Source: CAWEQW01 sp963811365
GTDB lineage: Bacteria; Actinomycetota; Actinomycetes; Propionibacteriales; Nocardioidaceae
DNA: 64,000 nucleotides
Reading direction: 5' to 3'
NCBI GenBank assembly: GCA_963811365.1
Contig: CAWEQW010000006.1
Span: 248,001 to 312,000, forward strand
Numbering within the stretch: the stretch's first letter is position 1; each line of letters starts with the position of its first letter. Made by a program: the position numbers and the translations under genes. Below the pieces are notes generated by a model. It was not told the origin of the DNA, ran no database searches, and saw nothing but the letters and a program-made list of their open reading frames with translations. Shown in pieces: positions 34,184 to 42,718 of the stretch.

Positions 34184-35467
34184 ATGTCCACGGGTATCGA
34201 CGACGCACACGCCGGACCGAGCGCGCAGGACGGGGCCGCTGATCCCGTGAAGGCGGCACTGCACGCCCTGGACTCCGCTGACATCACCTACGCGCTCCTG
34301 CGCGGTGCCCCCGAGCCCGGTCACGCGGGCGACGTCGACGTGCTCGTCGCGGCCACCGACCTCGACCGGGCCGACGCCATCCTCACGGCCCGGGGCTGGC
34401 TACCCGCACCGTCCGCCGGCCATGGCACGCACAGGTTCTACACGCTCTACGACTCGGGCAGTCGTGACTGGTACCAGCTCGACGTCGTGACCAGCCTCGA
34501 CTTCGGACCGTTGCTGGGATATCGGACGGGCCTCGCCGCTGCCGTCCTGGCCAGGCGGGTGCGCGAGCAGGGGCTCGCGACCCTTCGACCCGACGACGCC
34601 TTCTGGCTCCTGCTCATGCACCACACGTGGAAGCAGGAGAGCGAGGAGCGCTGGGCGAGGCTGCGCACCCAGGCCCGGGCGGCCGAGGTCGATGGCCCGG
34701 TCGCCGGCTTCCTGGTCTCTGTGGGCATGGGCCCGGACGCCGCGCTTGCGCGGCTGCTCGAGGCGGCGCGGGCCGACGACCGTGACCGGGTCCGACGTGC
34801 GCAGCTCGCGCTGAAGCAGCACTGGAGTCGGCGCGACCGTTGGGGCATCGCCGGCACCCAGGCCGCCAACTGGGCACTGCGGCGGCTCTCGGTCGGCCGA
34901 GGTGCCGGGACGTCGCTCGCCCTGCTCGGCCTCGACGGCGCCGGGAAGACCACCACTGCGGCTCGCCTGAAGGCCGACCTGCCGTGGCCGACGGTGTCGC
35001 TCTACATGGGCGTGTGGCGCCAGTCGACGCTCGACCGAGTGGTGCGCAAGGTCGTCGGCGCCCAGCTGCTACTGAGGCTGGGCAGGTTGAGCCGGCTGGC
35101 GCTGCTGACCCGCTACCACCGCGCTCTGGGCCGTGTCGTGCTCCTGGACCGCTTCATCGTCGACGCGACACTGCCGTCGCCGGACCTCGACTGGAAGGGG
35201 CGGTTCAGCTCGGCGCTGGTCCTGCGCACCGCGTCCGCTCCCGACCGGATGGTCTTCCTCGATGCTCCCGCCGAGGTGGTGTTCGCGCGCAAGGGCGAGC
35301 TCACGATCGAGGAGCTCGAACGTCGCCGCGAGCACTACCGGGAGATGCAGCCGCAGTTCCCGCAGTGGGTCACCGTCGAGGCCGACCAGCCGCTCGACGA
35401 GGTGCTGGCCGAGCTCAACGAGATGCTCTGGGCCGACCTCCGACGATCGCGCGCCGACGCGTCCTGA
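34184..35467 (+). CDS. Nucleotidyltransferase-like / thymidylate-kinase-like fusion protein
   Basis: A 427-residue protein with two halves. Residues about 25-130 resemble a nucleotidyltransferase-like domain (YALLRGAPEPGHAGDVDVLVAATD, with GD-x-DVL in place of GSxxxxDxD). From about 245 a P-loop kinase follows: LLGLDGAGKTTTAARL, VVLLDRFIVD and FLDAPAEVVFARKGE, the layout of thymidylate-kinase-like proteins. Similar fusions occur in polysaccharide loci, but no reaction is proven. ATG 34184 follows GGGGGGAAC. It opens the surface-glycan region on the + strand; the next gene converges, ending 8 bases away. Confidence 0.75.
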   Translation: MSTGIDDAHAGPSAQDGAADPVKAALHALDSADITYALLRGAPEPGHAGDVDVLVAATDLDRADAILTARGWLPAPSAGHGTHRFYTLYDSGSRDWYQLDVVTSLDFGPLLGYRTGLAAAVLARRVREQGLATLRPDDAFWLLLMHHTWKQESEERWARLRTQARAAEVDGPVAGFLVSVGMGPDAALARLLEAARADDRDRVRRAQLALKQHWSRRDRWGIAGTQAANWALRRLSVGRGAGTSLALLGLDGAGKTTTAARLKADLPWPTVSLYMGVWRQSTLDRVVRKVVGAQLLLRLGRLSRLALLTRYHRALGRVVLLDRFIVDATLPSPDLDWKGRFSSALVLRTASAPDRMVFLDAPAEVVFARKGELTIEELERRREHYREMQPQFPQWVTVEADQPLDEVLAELNEMLWADLRRSRADAS

Positions 35468-35475
35468 GCCGCGAG

Positions 35476-37047
35476 TCAGCTCAGCAGCGCGTCGTACCGT
35501 GCCGACGCGTGCCGCCAGAGGGCGAAGTCCCGGTCGACGGCGAAGACCGCCGAAAGGCCTTCGCGGGCCCCGGCCGGGACCGAGCCGTCACCGGCATCTG
35601 CCCCGTGCAGGCGAGAGACGAGCCCGGCCGACGAGCGGGCCCACGTCGCCAGGAGCAGCGGTGCCAGCTGTTCCTGGTCGAGGCGCAGCGACTCGCAGTA
35701 CCGCCTGATCCACGGAGCCGTCCACGTGCCGGAGCCGACGAAGGCCTCCTCGAAGGCGCTCAGCTGCCCCGGTCGCTCGAACGTTCCCCGGCGGGACTCC
35801 CCGACGTACTGCAGCCAGAAGAACAGATCGTGACCGGGAAGCCCGTGCACGGTGGAGCGCTCCCAGTCCACCGCGGCGAGCCGGTGGTCCGCGGTCAGGA
35901 TCAGGTTGGGGTGCCCGAGGTCGCCATGCTCGACGACGAGCGGGAAGTCGGCCTCGCGCAGCCTTCCGAGCCTCGCCAGGGTGAGGTCCACCAGCTCAGG
36001 GAGCCCCTCCACGTCCACTCGCCGTACGGCGTCCAGCAGCGGCTTCTCGATCAGCCGCTCGAACCAGGCGGGGTCCTCTGCGGCGCTGCCCGAGATCGGC
36101 AGCCGCTCCAGGAACCGGGCCGTGGCCTCGAGCACCAGCCGCGGGCTCGTCCGCACGAGCTCCGGCCCGACCGCGCTCCCGGCCAGGGCAGACTCGATGA
36201 GCCGCGGGCGGGCGCCCAGCGACAGTCCATGCACCTCTGGCACCTGGCCGGCAAGTTCTCGAGTGCGCCGCGCGACGTCGCGCAGCACGCCCGCCTCGTG
36301 CCGGATCCCGCCGGTGTCCCAGGGGCGGCGCGGAATCTTGGCCACCGACGTCATCGCACCGGTCGCCGGGTCGAACTCGAGGGAGATGACGTGCCGCGAC
36401 GCCTCGAACCACGGCGTCACCACGAGATGCGACGCCGGATCGTCGGAGCCCCCGGCCGGCACGCCGGCGTCGAGCCGCTGGGCGACCACGGTGACGTCTC
36501 GGGCCACGACGGGCGAGAGTGACACCCGGTTGGCAGCCCGCGCGACCAGCGACTTGACGAGTCCGAAGCGCACGCCGTGGTAGCGCCGGAGCATCATCGA
36601 CACGGCCAGCCGGTCGCCGACCTCCACGAGATAGGAGCAGCGGTCGCGGTCCGGTGCGTGCCAGTAGCAGCCCGTGACCAGGAGCCCGTCCGCGCAGAGT
36701 CGGCGTCGTACCGCGGCGAGGGCTCCCTTGCCGAGTCGGGGCACGGCGCCGAACCCGGTGCGACTCAGCCGCACCAGCACCCATGTCCCCGGTCTCAGGG
36801 AGCGCAGCAACCGGCCGATATCCGGTCGCTCGACGTCGGGCTCCTCCAGCACCACGACGTCACAGCCGGCCACCGAGTCGCTGTCGGTGACGACCCCGAC
36901 CCCGAGCTCCTCGAGGACCCGGAGCTCGTCGTCCGGGGGGCGGCCGAGGTAGCCCACCGCGCCGATCCGGCTCTCGGGCAACAGGAACCGCCAGTCCACG
37001 GAGCGCCACGCCGTGAGCGGCGCGACACCGGCGACGTTCGCGCTCAC
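35476..37047 (-). CDS. Aminoglycoside phosphotransferase-like protein with an N-terminal extension
   Basis: A 523-residue protein. The C-terminal 290 residues have a kinase-like APH fold: the Brenner motif VEHGDLGHPN near residue 372 and AVDWERS for metal binding. The N-terminal 230 residues (AVGYLGRPPDDELRVLEELG and VVTDSDSVAGCDVVVLEEPD) look like a Rossmann or methyltransferase-like fold without a clear motif. It could phosphorylate a sugar or be a regulatory pseudokinase. Located among glycan genes, so a role in surface polymer synthesis is inferred. Confidence 0.75.
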   Translation of the reverse strand: MSANVAGVAPLTAWRSVDWRFLLPESRIGAVGYLGRPPDDELRVLEELGVGVVTDSDSVAGCDVVVLEEPDVERPDIGRLLRSLRPGTWVLVRLSRTGFGAVPRLGKGALAAVRRRLCADGLLVTGCYWHAPDRDRCSYLVEVGDRLAVSMMLRRYHGVRFGLVKSLVARAANRVSLSPVVARDVTVVAQRLDAGVPAGGSDDPASHLVVTPWFEASRHVISLEFDPATGAMTSVAKIPRRPWDTGGIRHEAGVLRDVARRTRELAGQVPEVHGLSLGARPRLIESALAGSAVGPELVRTSPRLVLEATARFLERLPISGSAAEDPAWFERLIEKPLLDAVRRVDVEGLPELVDLTLARLGRLREADFPLVVEHGDLGHPNLILTADHRLAAVDWERSTVHGLPGHDLFFWLQYVGESRRGTFERPGQLSAFEEAFVGSGTWTAPWIRRYCESLRLDQEQLAPLLLATWARSSAGLVSRLHGADAGDGSVPAGAREGLSAVFAVDRDFALWRHASARYDALLS

Positions 37048-37236
37048 GGCACACCAGCGATCTTCTTGACGGCGCGGGTCACGACAAGCCCCCCCCAGGC
37101 GAACGGTCGACCTCTCCGCGGTCGCCCCTCCGCGAGCCCCGGCGCGTCGATTCTAGGCCATGGCAGAAGCCGGGTGCCCTGCAGGAGGGGGTCCTGCGGA
37201 GCACCCGGCTCTGGCCACCACGCGATGGAGGCGTGC

Positions 37237-39549
37237 CTACTGCCAGGCCCTGACGTAGTCCACCTTGATCTGGCTCGCTGCGCCGTAGGTGCCCGATCCG
37301 CCGACGTTCAAGATCAGCTCCTCGCCCTTGCCGTTGTCGTCGGTCGGGTAGGACTTCACCAGCTTGCCGTCCCAGTAGACGTCCGCGGAGCTGGCCTTGC
37401 GGTAGATCCCGTAGGTGTGGAAGCCGTTGCCCCACGTTCCGGCGATGGCTCCTTGGTTGTGCGACCCCGACGGCGAGTGGTAGTTGACGGTCAGCTTGCC
37501 ACCGAGTCCCTCGGCGATGTCGTGCTCGCCGGCGGCCGGCCACGACGGACCGGAGATCCACCAGGCCGGCCAGTTGTAGATCGGCCTGCTGCTGCTGCCC
37601 GGGAACGAGATGCGTGCCTCGGCGAAGCCACCGACAGGCAGCTGGTAGCGGCCCGAGCCGTAGTCGGTGTGGACCAGGGCGCCCGACGTCGCGGAGGCCA
37701 GTACCAGGTTGAGGTTGCCTCCGGAGACGGACTGGTTGGCGGCGTACGTTCCGACGCTGTTCATGGACCCGCCCTCGCCGTACCAGTTCGGGGACCACTT
37801 CGAGGTGTCGAGGCTGGTGCCGTTGAACTCGTCGTCGAACTTGAGCAGCCAGGTGCCACCGGGCCCGACCGGCTGCGTGCCCGTGCTGCCGCTGGTGATC
37901 TGCCAGGTGTAGGACGCGGGTGTCGCGTCGACGTTCCCGGCCGGGTCCGTCGCCCTGACCCGGAAGGTGTGCGCGCCGACAGCCAGACCGGAGTAGGCCT
38001 GCGGTGACGTGCAGGCGGCGAATGCCGCACCGTCCAGCGCGCACTGGAAGGTCGAGGCCTCCGTGGCGGTGAACGAGAACGACGCGCTGGTGCCGGTCGT
38101 CGAGGCGTCCGGAGTGGTCGTGAGCGTGGTGTCCGGCGCAGTGGTGTCCGGCGCAGGGGTGTCGCCGCTGTCCGCGGCGTAGGTCAGGACCAGCTGCGGC
38201 GCGTTCGCCCCCTGACGGGACTGGAAGCCGATCTTCCCGCTCACCGTGCCCATCACACCGAGGTTCGTGTCCGCGGTGGTCGAGACCGCGGAGACCGGCA
38301 GGGAGATCTCGTTCCAGGCGCCGGCGGCGGCGGTGCCCAGGCTGGTCGCCAGGACGCTGTTGTTCCACGACGGCATCGTCGTGTAGGTCGTGCCCGCCTC
38401 CGACCACCCGGACGCCGCCGGGTGGATCTGCCAGTGGCTCGTCGACGTGGTCGTGCCGAAGAGCCTCAGCTTCGCGCCAGAGATGAGCGCGTCGTCGTCG
38501 ATCGCCGCCGTGGGGAAGCGCAGGAACGCCTTCCAGTCGGTCGGCGAGCCGTAGATCGTGCCTGCCGTGCCGAAGTTGGTCTTGGGTTCGGTCAGGTGCG
38601 TCATGGTGTCCGCAGTGGGCGTCAAAGAGGGGGGCATGGTGCCCGCGTTGCTGGTGATCTGCCAGGTGTAGGACGCGGGTGTCGCGTCGACGTTCCCGGC
38701 CGGGTCCGTCGCCCTGACCCGGAAGGTGTGCGCGCCGACAGCCAGACCGGAGTAGGCCTGCGGTGACGTGCAGGCGGCGAATGCCGCACCGTCCAGCGCG
38801 CACTGGAAGGTCGAGGCCTCCGTGGCGGTGAACGAGAACGACGCGCTGGTGCCGGTCGTCGAGGCGTCCGGAGTGGTCGTGAGCGTGGTGTCCGGCGCAG
38901 TGGTGTCCGGCGCAGGGGTGTCGCCGCTGTCCGCGGCGTAGGTCAGGACCAGCTGCGGCGCGTTCGCCCCCTGACGGGACTGGAAGCCGATCTTCCCGCT
39001 CACCGTGCCCATCACACCGAGGTTCGTGTCCGCGGTGGTCGAGACCGCGGAGACCGGCAGGGAGATCTCGTTCCAGGCGCCGGCGGCGGCGGTGCCCAGG
39101 CTGGTCGCCAGGACGCTGTTGTTCCACGACGGCATCGTCGTGTAGGTCGTGCCCGCCTCCGACCACCCGGACGCCGCCGGGTGGATCTGCCAGTGGCTCG
39201 TCGACGTGGTCGTGCCGAAGAGCCTCAGCTTCGCGCCAGAGATGAGCGCGTCGTCGTCGATCGCCGCCGTGGGGAAGCGCAGGAACGCCTTCCAGTCGGT
39301 CGGCGAGCCGTAGATCGTGCCTGCCGTGCCGAAGTTGGTCTTGGGTTCGGTCAGGTGCGTCATGGTGTCCGCAGTGGGCGTCAAAGAGGAGGTCAGCGCA
39401 GCCGAGGCCGCGCCGACCGGCGACAGGCTGACGACGAAGGCGGCAGCGGTGGTCACAACGGTTGCGACGGCCAACCGTCGCAACGGCGACGTGCCGCGCC
39501 GGACGGATGCGGAACCATGCGGAGAGAGGTGAGTTCTGGTGTCGTTCAT
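37237..39549 (-). CDS. Secreted GH16 glycoside hydrolase with two identical DNRLRE/Ig-like modules
   Basis: A 770-residue exported enzyme. Residues 1-50 are a long signal peptide (LRRLAVATVVTTAAAFVVSL, cleavage near VGAASA). Two identical modules follow at about 54-300 and 307-553, each a DNRLRE/CBM96-like jelly roll (LTPTADTMTHLTEPKTNFG) plus an Ig-like domain (FRVRATDPAGNVDATP). The C-terminal 210 residues are a GH16 domain with the catalytic motif EHDIAE: Glu675 nucleophile, Asp677 and Glu680 acid/base. GH16 enzymes cleave beta-1,3/1,4-glucans, agar, carrageenan or similar. ATG 39549 follows GGGAGGGG. It may trim the exopolysaccharide made here. Confidence 0.9.
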   Translation of the reverse strand: MNDTRTHLSPHGSASVRRGTSPLRRLAVATVVTTAAAFVVSLSPVGAASAALTSSLTPTADTMTHLTEPKTNFGTAGTIYGSPTDWKAFLRFPTAAIDDDALISGAKLRLFGTTTSTSHWQIHPAASGWSEAGTTYTTMPSWNNSVLATSLGTAAAGAWNEISLPVSAVSTTADTNLGVMGTVSGKIGFQSRQGANAPQLVLTYAADSGDTPAPDTTAPDTTLTTTPDASTTGTSASFSFTATEASTFQCALDGAAFAACTSPQAYSGLAVGAHTFRVRATDPAGNVDATPASYTWQITSNAGTMPPSLTPTADTMTHLTEPKTNFGTAGTIYGSPTDWKAFLRFPTAAIDDDALISGAKLRLFGTTTSTSHWQIHPAASGWSEAGTTYTTMPSWNNSVLATSLGTAAAGAWNEISLPVSAVSTTADTNLGVMGTVSGKIGFQSRQGANAPQLVLTYAADSGDTPAPDTTAPDTTLTTTPDASTTGTSASFSFTATEASTFQCALDGAAFAACTSPQAYSGLAVGAHTFRVRATDPAGNVDATPASYTWQITSGSTGTQPVGPGGTWLLKFDDEFNGTSLDTSKWSPNWYGEGGSMNSVGTYAANQSVSGGNLNLVLASATSGALVHTDYGSGRYQLPVGGFAEARISFPGSSSRPIYNWPAWWISGPSWPAAGEHDIAEGLGGKLTVNYHSPSGSHNQGAIAGTWGNGFHTYGIYRKASSADVYWDGKLVKSYPTDDNGKGEELILNVGGSGTYGAASQIKVDYVRAWQ
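37891..39389 (-). repeat. Exact tandem duplication within the GH16 gene (two 740-bp copies)
   Basis: Bases 37891-38630 and 38650-39389 are identical as far as I can read (740 bp each, period 759 bp). The 19-bp linker between them encodes the joint of the two modules. The period is a multiple of three, so the reading frame is kept and each copy encodes one DNRLRE plus one Ig-like domain. No silent difference was found, which points to a very recent duplication, gene conversion, or an assembly effect. Confidence 0.88.
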
Positions 39550-39805
39550 GATCACGGCCCCTCCCAAGGCCTGACGTGCGTCGACGTTGCACGGTCAAGG
39601 GAGGAATCGGTGTAAATATGGTCCAACTGAAGATTTACGACAAACCTTTACATTCGGGCCCCCAACGAGAGCGGAGCCCTGGGCAGCTCCCGTGCCCCTC
39701 TCCGCCGGCTGGTCGGCTCGTGTACCGTTTCGCACCGGTGCTCGTCAACGCTGAGGTCTTGTGCCGGGGGCAGCCTGCCGGGGGGCAGGTCACGCATGAC
39801 AGGGG

Positions 39806-41218
39806 TTGCTTGTGGGGGTTTTCTCGGATCGTCGTCACGCGGTGCTGTGGGGATACTCCGCCCTCATCGCGGTGCTCGTGCCGACCCTGTCCATCATCAG
39901 CGCCGCTCGGCACGGCGACGAAGGGGTGTACAACCCGTCGGCCCGCTCGAGCCTGTCCTACTGGAGCGTCGGCTCTGACGGGCCGAGGATGACCCTCTCC
40001 CGCGTCCGTCTCGCGCAGGGTCCGGACGGTGCCGAGACGGCGGTGCAGGTGAGCCGGCGACAGGGGGCCGGGAGCTACGCGTTCGCCCTCACAGCTCTGC
40101 GCGACCCGCAGTCGTTCCTCAGGATCGACCACACCTACCGGATGCGGGCCTATGTGCGGGACCTCGACGCCTCGGGACAGAGCATCGGCATCGCACTCGC
40201 GAACGGCAACTTCACCCACCAGCCGACGAAGGACAACAGGTACGGAAGGTTCCACGACCGCTCATGGCACCTGCTCCAGCGCACCTTCGTGGTCACGGCG
40301 CGGGCACATTCCGACACGGCTCTCTACGTCGAGCTGCCGGCGAAGGGCGCCATGCGGTGGCAGGTCACCCGTGCCAGCGTGCAGGAGGTGCCGGCGTCGT
40401 CACCTCCGAGCACCAAGGGGCAGCCCACCACCGTGCTGTCGTTCCAGGGACCCTCCGGCAGCAGACCCGACCGTCGGACCTGGAGCTCGGAGACCGGCGG
40501 GAACGGTTGGGGGAACCACGAGCTGCAGACCTACACAGCGGCTCCGGCCAACGCCTCGCTGGACGGCTTCGGCAACCTGGTGCTCACCGCCCGCAGGCAG
40601 GATGCCACGGGTCCGGACGGCATCCAGCGGCATTACACGAGCGCTCGGTTGACCACCGCGGGCAAGTTCACGGTGAAGCCCGGGTCGTACGTCGAGGCGG
40701 CGATCCGCGCCCCGGTCGGAGAGGGGGTGCGGCCCGCGTTCTGGCTGCTCGGGGCGGACCTCGCCACGGCCGGCTGGCCGGGGAGCGGCGAGCTGGACCT
40801 GATGGAGGGCACCCAGCGTGGCGCCGACATGGTGCGACAGGCACTGCACGTCTCCCGCCGTTCGGCTCCGACGGTGGACGCCCCGTACGGCGAGTACGCC
40901 CCCGGCGGCTACACGCGCCTCGACGAACCACGCGACCAGGGCTTCCACCGCTACGGCGTGTACTTCGACGCCCACCTCGTGCAGTTCTACGTCGACGGGG
41001 CCGCACGCCTCACGCTCACGCGGACGGAGGCGGCCGACAAGGACCGCGCCTGGCCCTTCGACCGCCCGCAGGACGTGATCTTGAACATCGCCGTGGGAGA
41101 CCCGCCAGGTCGCCACGTGCTGCCGGCCAGGATGGTGGTCTCACCCATCTCGGTCTGGGAGGGCGGGGTCCCCATCGACCGCACCCTGCCGTCCGCGGCG
41201 CCCGGCCTGGTCCACTGA
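39806..41218 (+). CDS. Membrane-anchored GH16 glycoside hydrolase
   Basis: A 470-residue protein starting at TTG 39806 (GTG 39812 is an alternative). One transmembrane helix lies at about residues 13-33 (AVLWGYSALIAVLVPTLSII), followed by a carbohydrate-binding-like beta domain (about 40-195) and a GH16 domain (about 210-455) with the catalytic motif GELDLMEG: Glu329, Asp331, Glu334. The substrate is a beta-glucan or similar polymer. It points away from the other GH16 gene across a 256-bp AT-richer gap (around 39610-39655) that must hold both promoters. Its 3' end overlaps the converging flippase gene by 78 bases. Confidence 0.88.
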   Translation: MLVGVFSDRRHAVLWGYSALIAVLVPTLSIISAARHGDEGVYNPSARSSLSYWSVGSDGPRMTLSRVRLAQGPDGAETAVQVSRRQGAGSYAFALTALRDPQSFLRIDHTYRMRAYVRDLDASGQSIGIALANGNFTHQPTKDNRYGRFHDRSWHLLQRTFVVTARAHSDTALYVELPAKGAMRWQVTRASVQEVPASSPPSTKGQPTTVLSFQGPSGSRPDRRTWSSETGGNGWGNHELQTYTAAPANASLDGFGNLVLTARRQDATGPDGIQRHYTSARLTTAGKFTVKPGSYVEAAIRAPVGEGVRPAFWLLGADLATAGWPGSGELDLMEGTQRGADMVRQALHVSRRSAPTVDAPYGEYAPGGYTRLDEPRDQGFHRYGVYFDAHLVQFYVDGAARLTLTRTEAADKDRAWPFDRPQDVILNIAVGDPPGRHVLPARMVVSPISVWEGGVPIDRTLPSAAPGLVH

Positions 41219-42718
41219 GAGCCGACCGGGACCGCCGCCGAGCGCCTTGGTCGCGCTGACGAAGCGGCCGCCGAACCAGGCCAGCGTGAGCAGCACGAGG
41301 ACGACCCGAAGGACGAGCGCGCTGCCTGCCGGCACAGCCGAGAGGGCGAGCGTGACGACGGCGGCCAGCACCAGGAGAGCCATCAGCGACGCCCGCGGTA
41401 GCCGCACCCGGCCCAGAGTCCGGCTCAACGTGCGGACCCGGGTGGCCATCAGGACGTGCAGAGCCCCGAACGACAGCAGCGTGGCTGCGGCTGACCCGGC
41501 GAGCTGGAAGTGCGGGATGAGGACGAGGTTGAGGAGCACGTTCAGGCCGGCCGCCACCGCCTGCGCCGCTGCGATGAACATCGTGCGGCCGTCGGCCATC
41601 AGGCCCCGCATCGAGGCCTGCGCGGCGGCGAAGGGGATGGCGGTCACCAGGACGATCGCGTTGACCAGCAGCAGGGTGTCGGGCTGGTAGCTGGGAGGAG
41701 CCCAGAACCTGAGGACGAGGGGCGCGCCGGCCGCCAGCCCGATCAGGACCGGGACCAACAGGGAGTACAGCAGGTCCCGACTGGCGGAGATGACCGCGGT
41801 GCGCTCGTGAGCCTCCTTGAAGGAGAAGAAGCGCGGCATCCACGAGGAGTTCAGGACGCCCAGCAGCAGGATCGGCAACGAGCCGACGTTGTAGGCGACC
41901 TGGTACTGCGCCACGGCGGTCGACCCGAGGTGCGACTGGAGGATCAGCCGGTCCGAGGTGTTGAGGATGAAGGTGCAGAGCACCGCCGGGACGAGAGGCA
42001 GGCTGAACGCCAGGGCCGTCTCGACGAGGTCCCGGTCGCGCCGGCCCGGCACCCGAGGCCGGGCCAGGGCGAGGCCGAGGAGTGCCGCGAACACCTGCAC
42101 GATGAGCTGCCCGAGCAGGAAGGTCTCGGCGGTGTCCGAGAACCGGAGCACCAGGACCAGACTGGCGATGCTGGCGACGACGGACTGGAGCAGGCTCACC
42201 GTGCTGAACGCGAGCAGCCTGTCCTGGCTGCGCAGCAGGGCCAAGGCGCTGTTGGTCACCGCAGAGGCGGCTGCCCAGAGCACCGCGATCCGCAGCGCTT
42301 CGCTGAAGGACGAGAAGCCCACGTGCGGTGCCCACAGCGGACCGGAGAGGTAGCCGAGCGAGGACAGCAGCACGGCCGCGACGACGCTCACGCTGAGCAG
42401 CTTGGCGGCACCCCGGCCCCCGGGGTCGCGGGCGTACTCGCGCTGGATCGCCTGGTAGAGCCCGATGCCGACGACCACGAAGACCACCTGCATCACGGCG
42501 TTCGCCGCCGCGACCTCGCCGAAGCTCGGCGCGTCGAGCACCCGGGTCATCAGAGGGGTGACCAACGCCGCGGCGACGATCTGGATCCCCCACAGCATCA
42601 CGTAGAGCGAGTCCCGGCCGAACAGGCCGTGCAGCGCGCCCGCGACCACCTCGTCCAGGGGCTCGTCCGGGTCGCGCACGGGCGCGTCGGCAGGCTTGCT
42701 CGCCGGTGCCTTCGTCAT
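41141..42718 (-). CDS. Oligosaccharide flippase (Wzx/MOP-family)
   Basis: A 525-residue polytopic protein with about 14 transmembrane helices of the MATE/MOP fold: ALVTPLMTRVLDAPSFGEVAAANAVMQV at the N-terminus and AYNVGSLPILLLGVLNSSWMPRFFSF in the middle are typical of Wzx-like polysaccharide exporters. It should flip undecaprenol-linked glycan units across the membrane. ATG 42718 overlaps the stop of the upstream membrane protein by 4 bases, so the two are coupled. The C-terminal 30 residues are hydrophilic and Gly/Arg-rich and overlap the GH16 gene on the other strand. Confidence 0.9.
   Translation of the reverse strand: MTKAPASKPADAPVRDPDEPLDEVVAGALHGLFGRDSLYVMLWGIQIVAAALVTPLMTRVLDAPSFGEVAAANAVMQVVFVVVGIGLYQAIQREYARDPGGRGAAKLLSVSVVAAVLLSSLGYLSGPLWAPHVGFSSFSEALRIAVLWAAASAVTNSALALLRSQDRLLAFSTVSLLQSVVASIASLVLVLRFSDTAETFLLGQLIVQVFAALLGLALARPRVPGRRDRDLVETALAFSLPLVPAVLCTFILNTSDRLILQSHLGSTAVAQYQVAYNVGSLPILLLGVLNSSWMPRFFSFKEAHERTAVISASRDLLYSLLVPVLIGLAAGAPLVLRFWAPPSYQPDTLLLVNAIVLVTAIPFAAAQASMRGLMADGRTMFIAAAQAVAAGLNVLLNLVLIPHFQLAGSAAATLLSFGALHVLMATRVRTLSRTLGRVRLPRASLMALLVLAAVVTLALSAVPAGSALVLRVVLVLLTLAWFGGRFVSATKALGGGPGRLSVDQAGRRGRQGAVDGDPALPDRDG

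Noticed and set aside
37079..39598. An 839-codon minus-strand frame overlapping the GH16 gene
   Set aside because: It is a shifted reading of the same strand, His/Arg/Gly-rich, with no signal peptide or catalytic motif. The GH16 frame has both.
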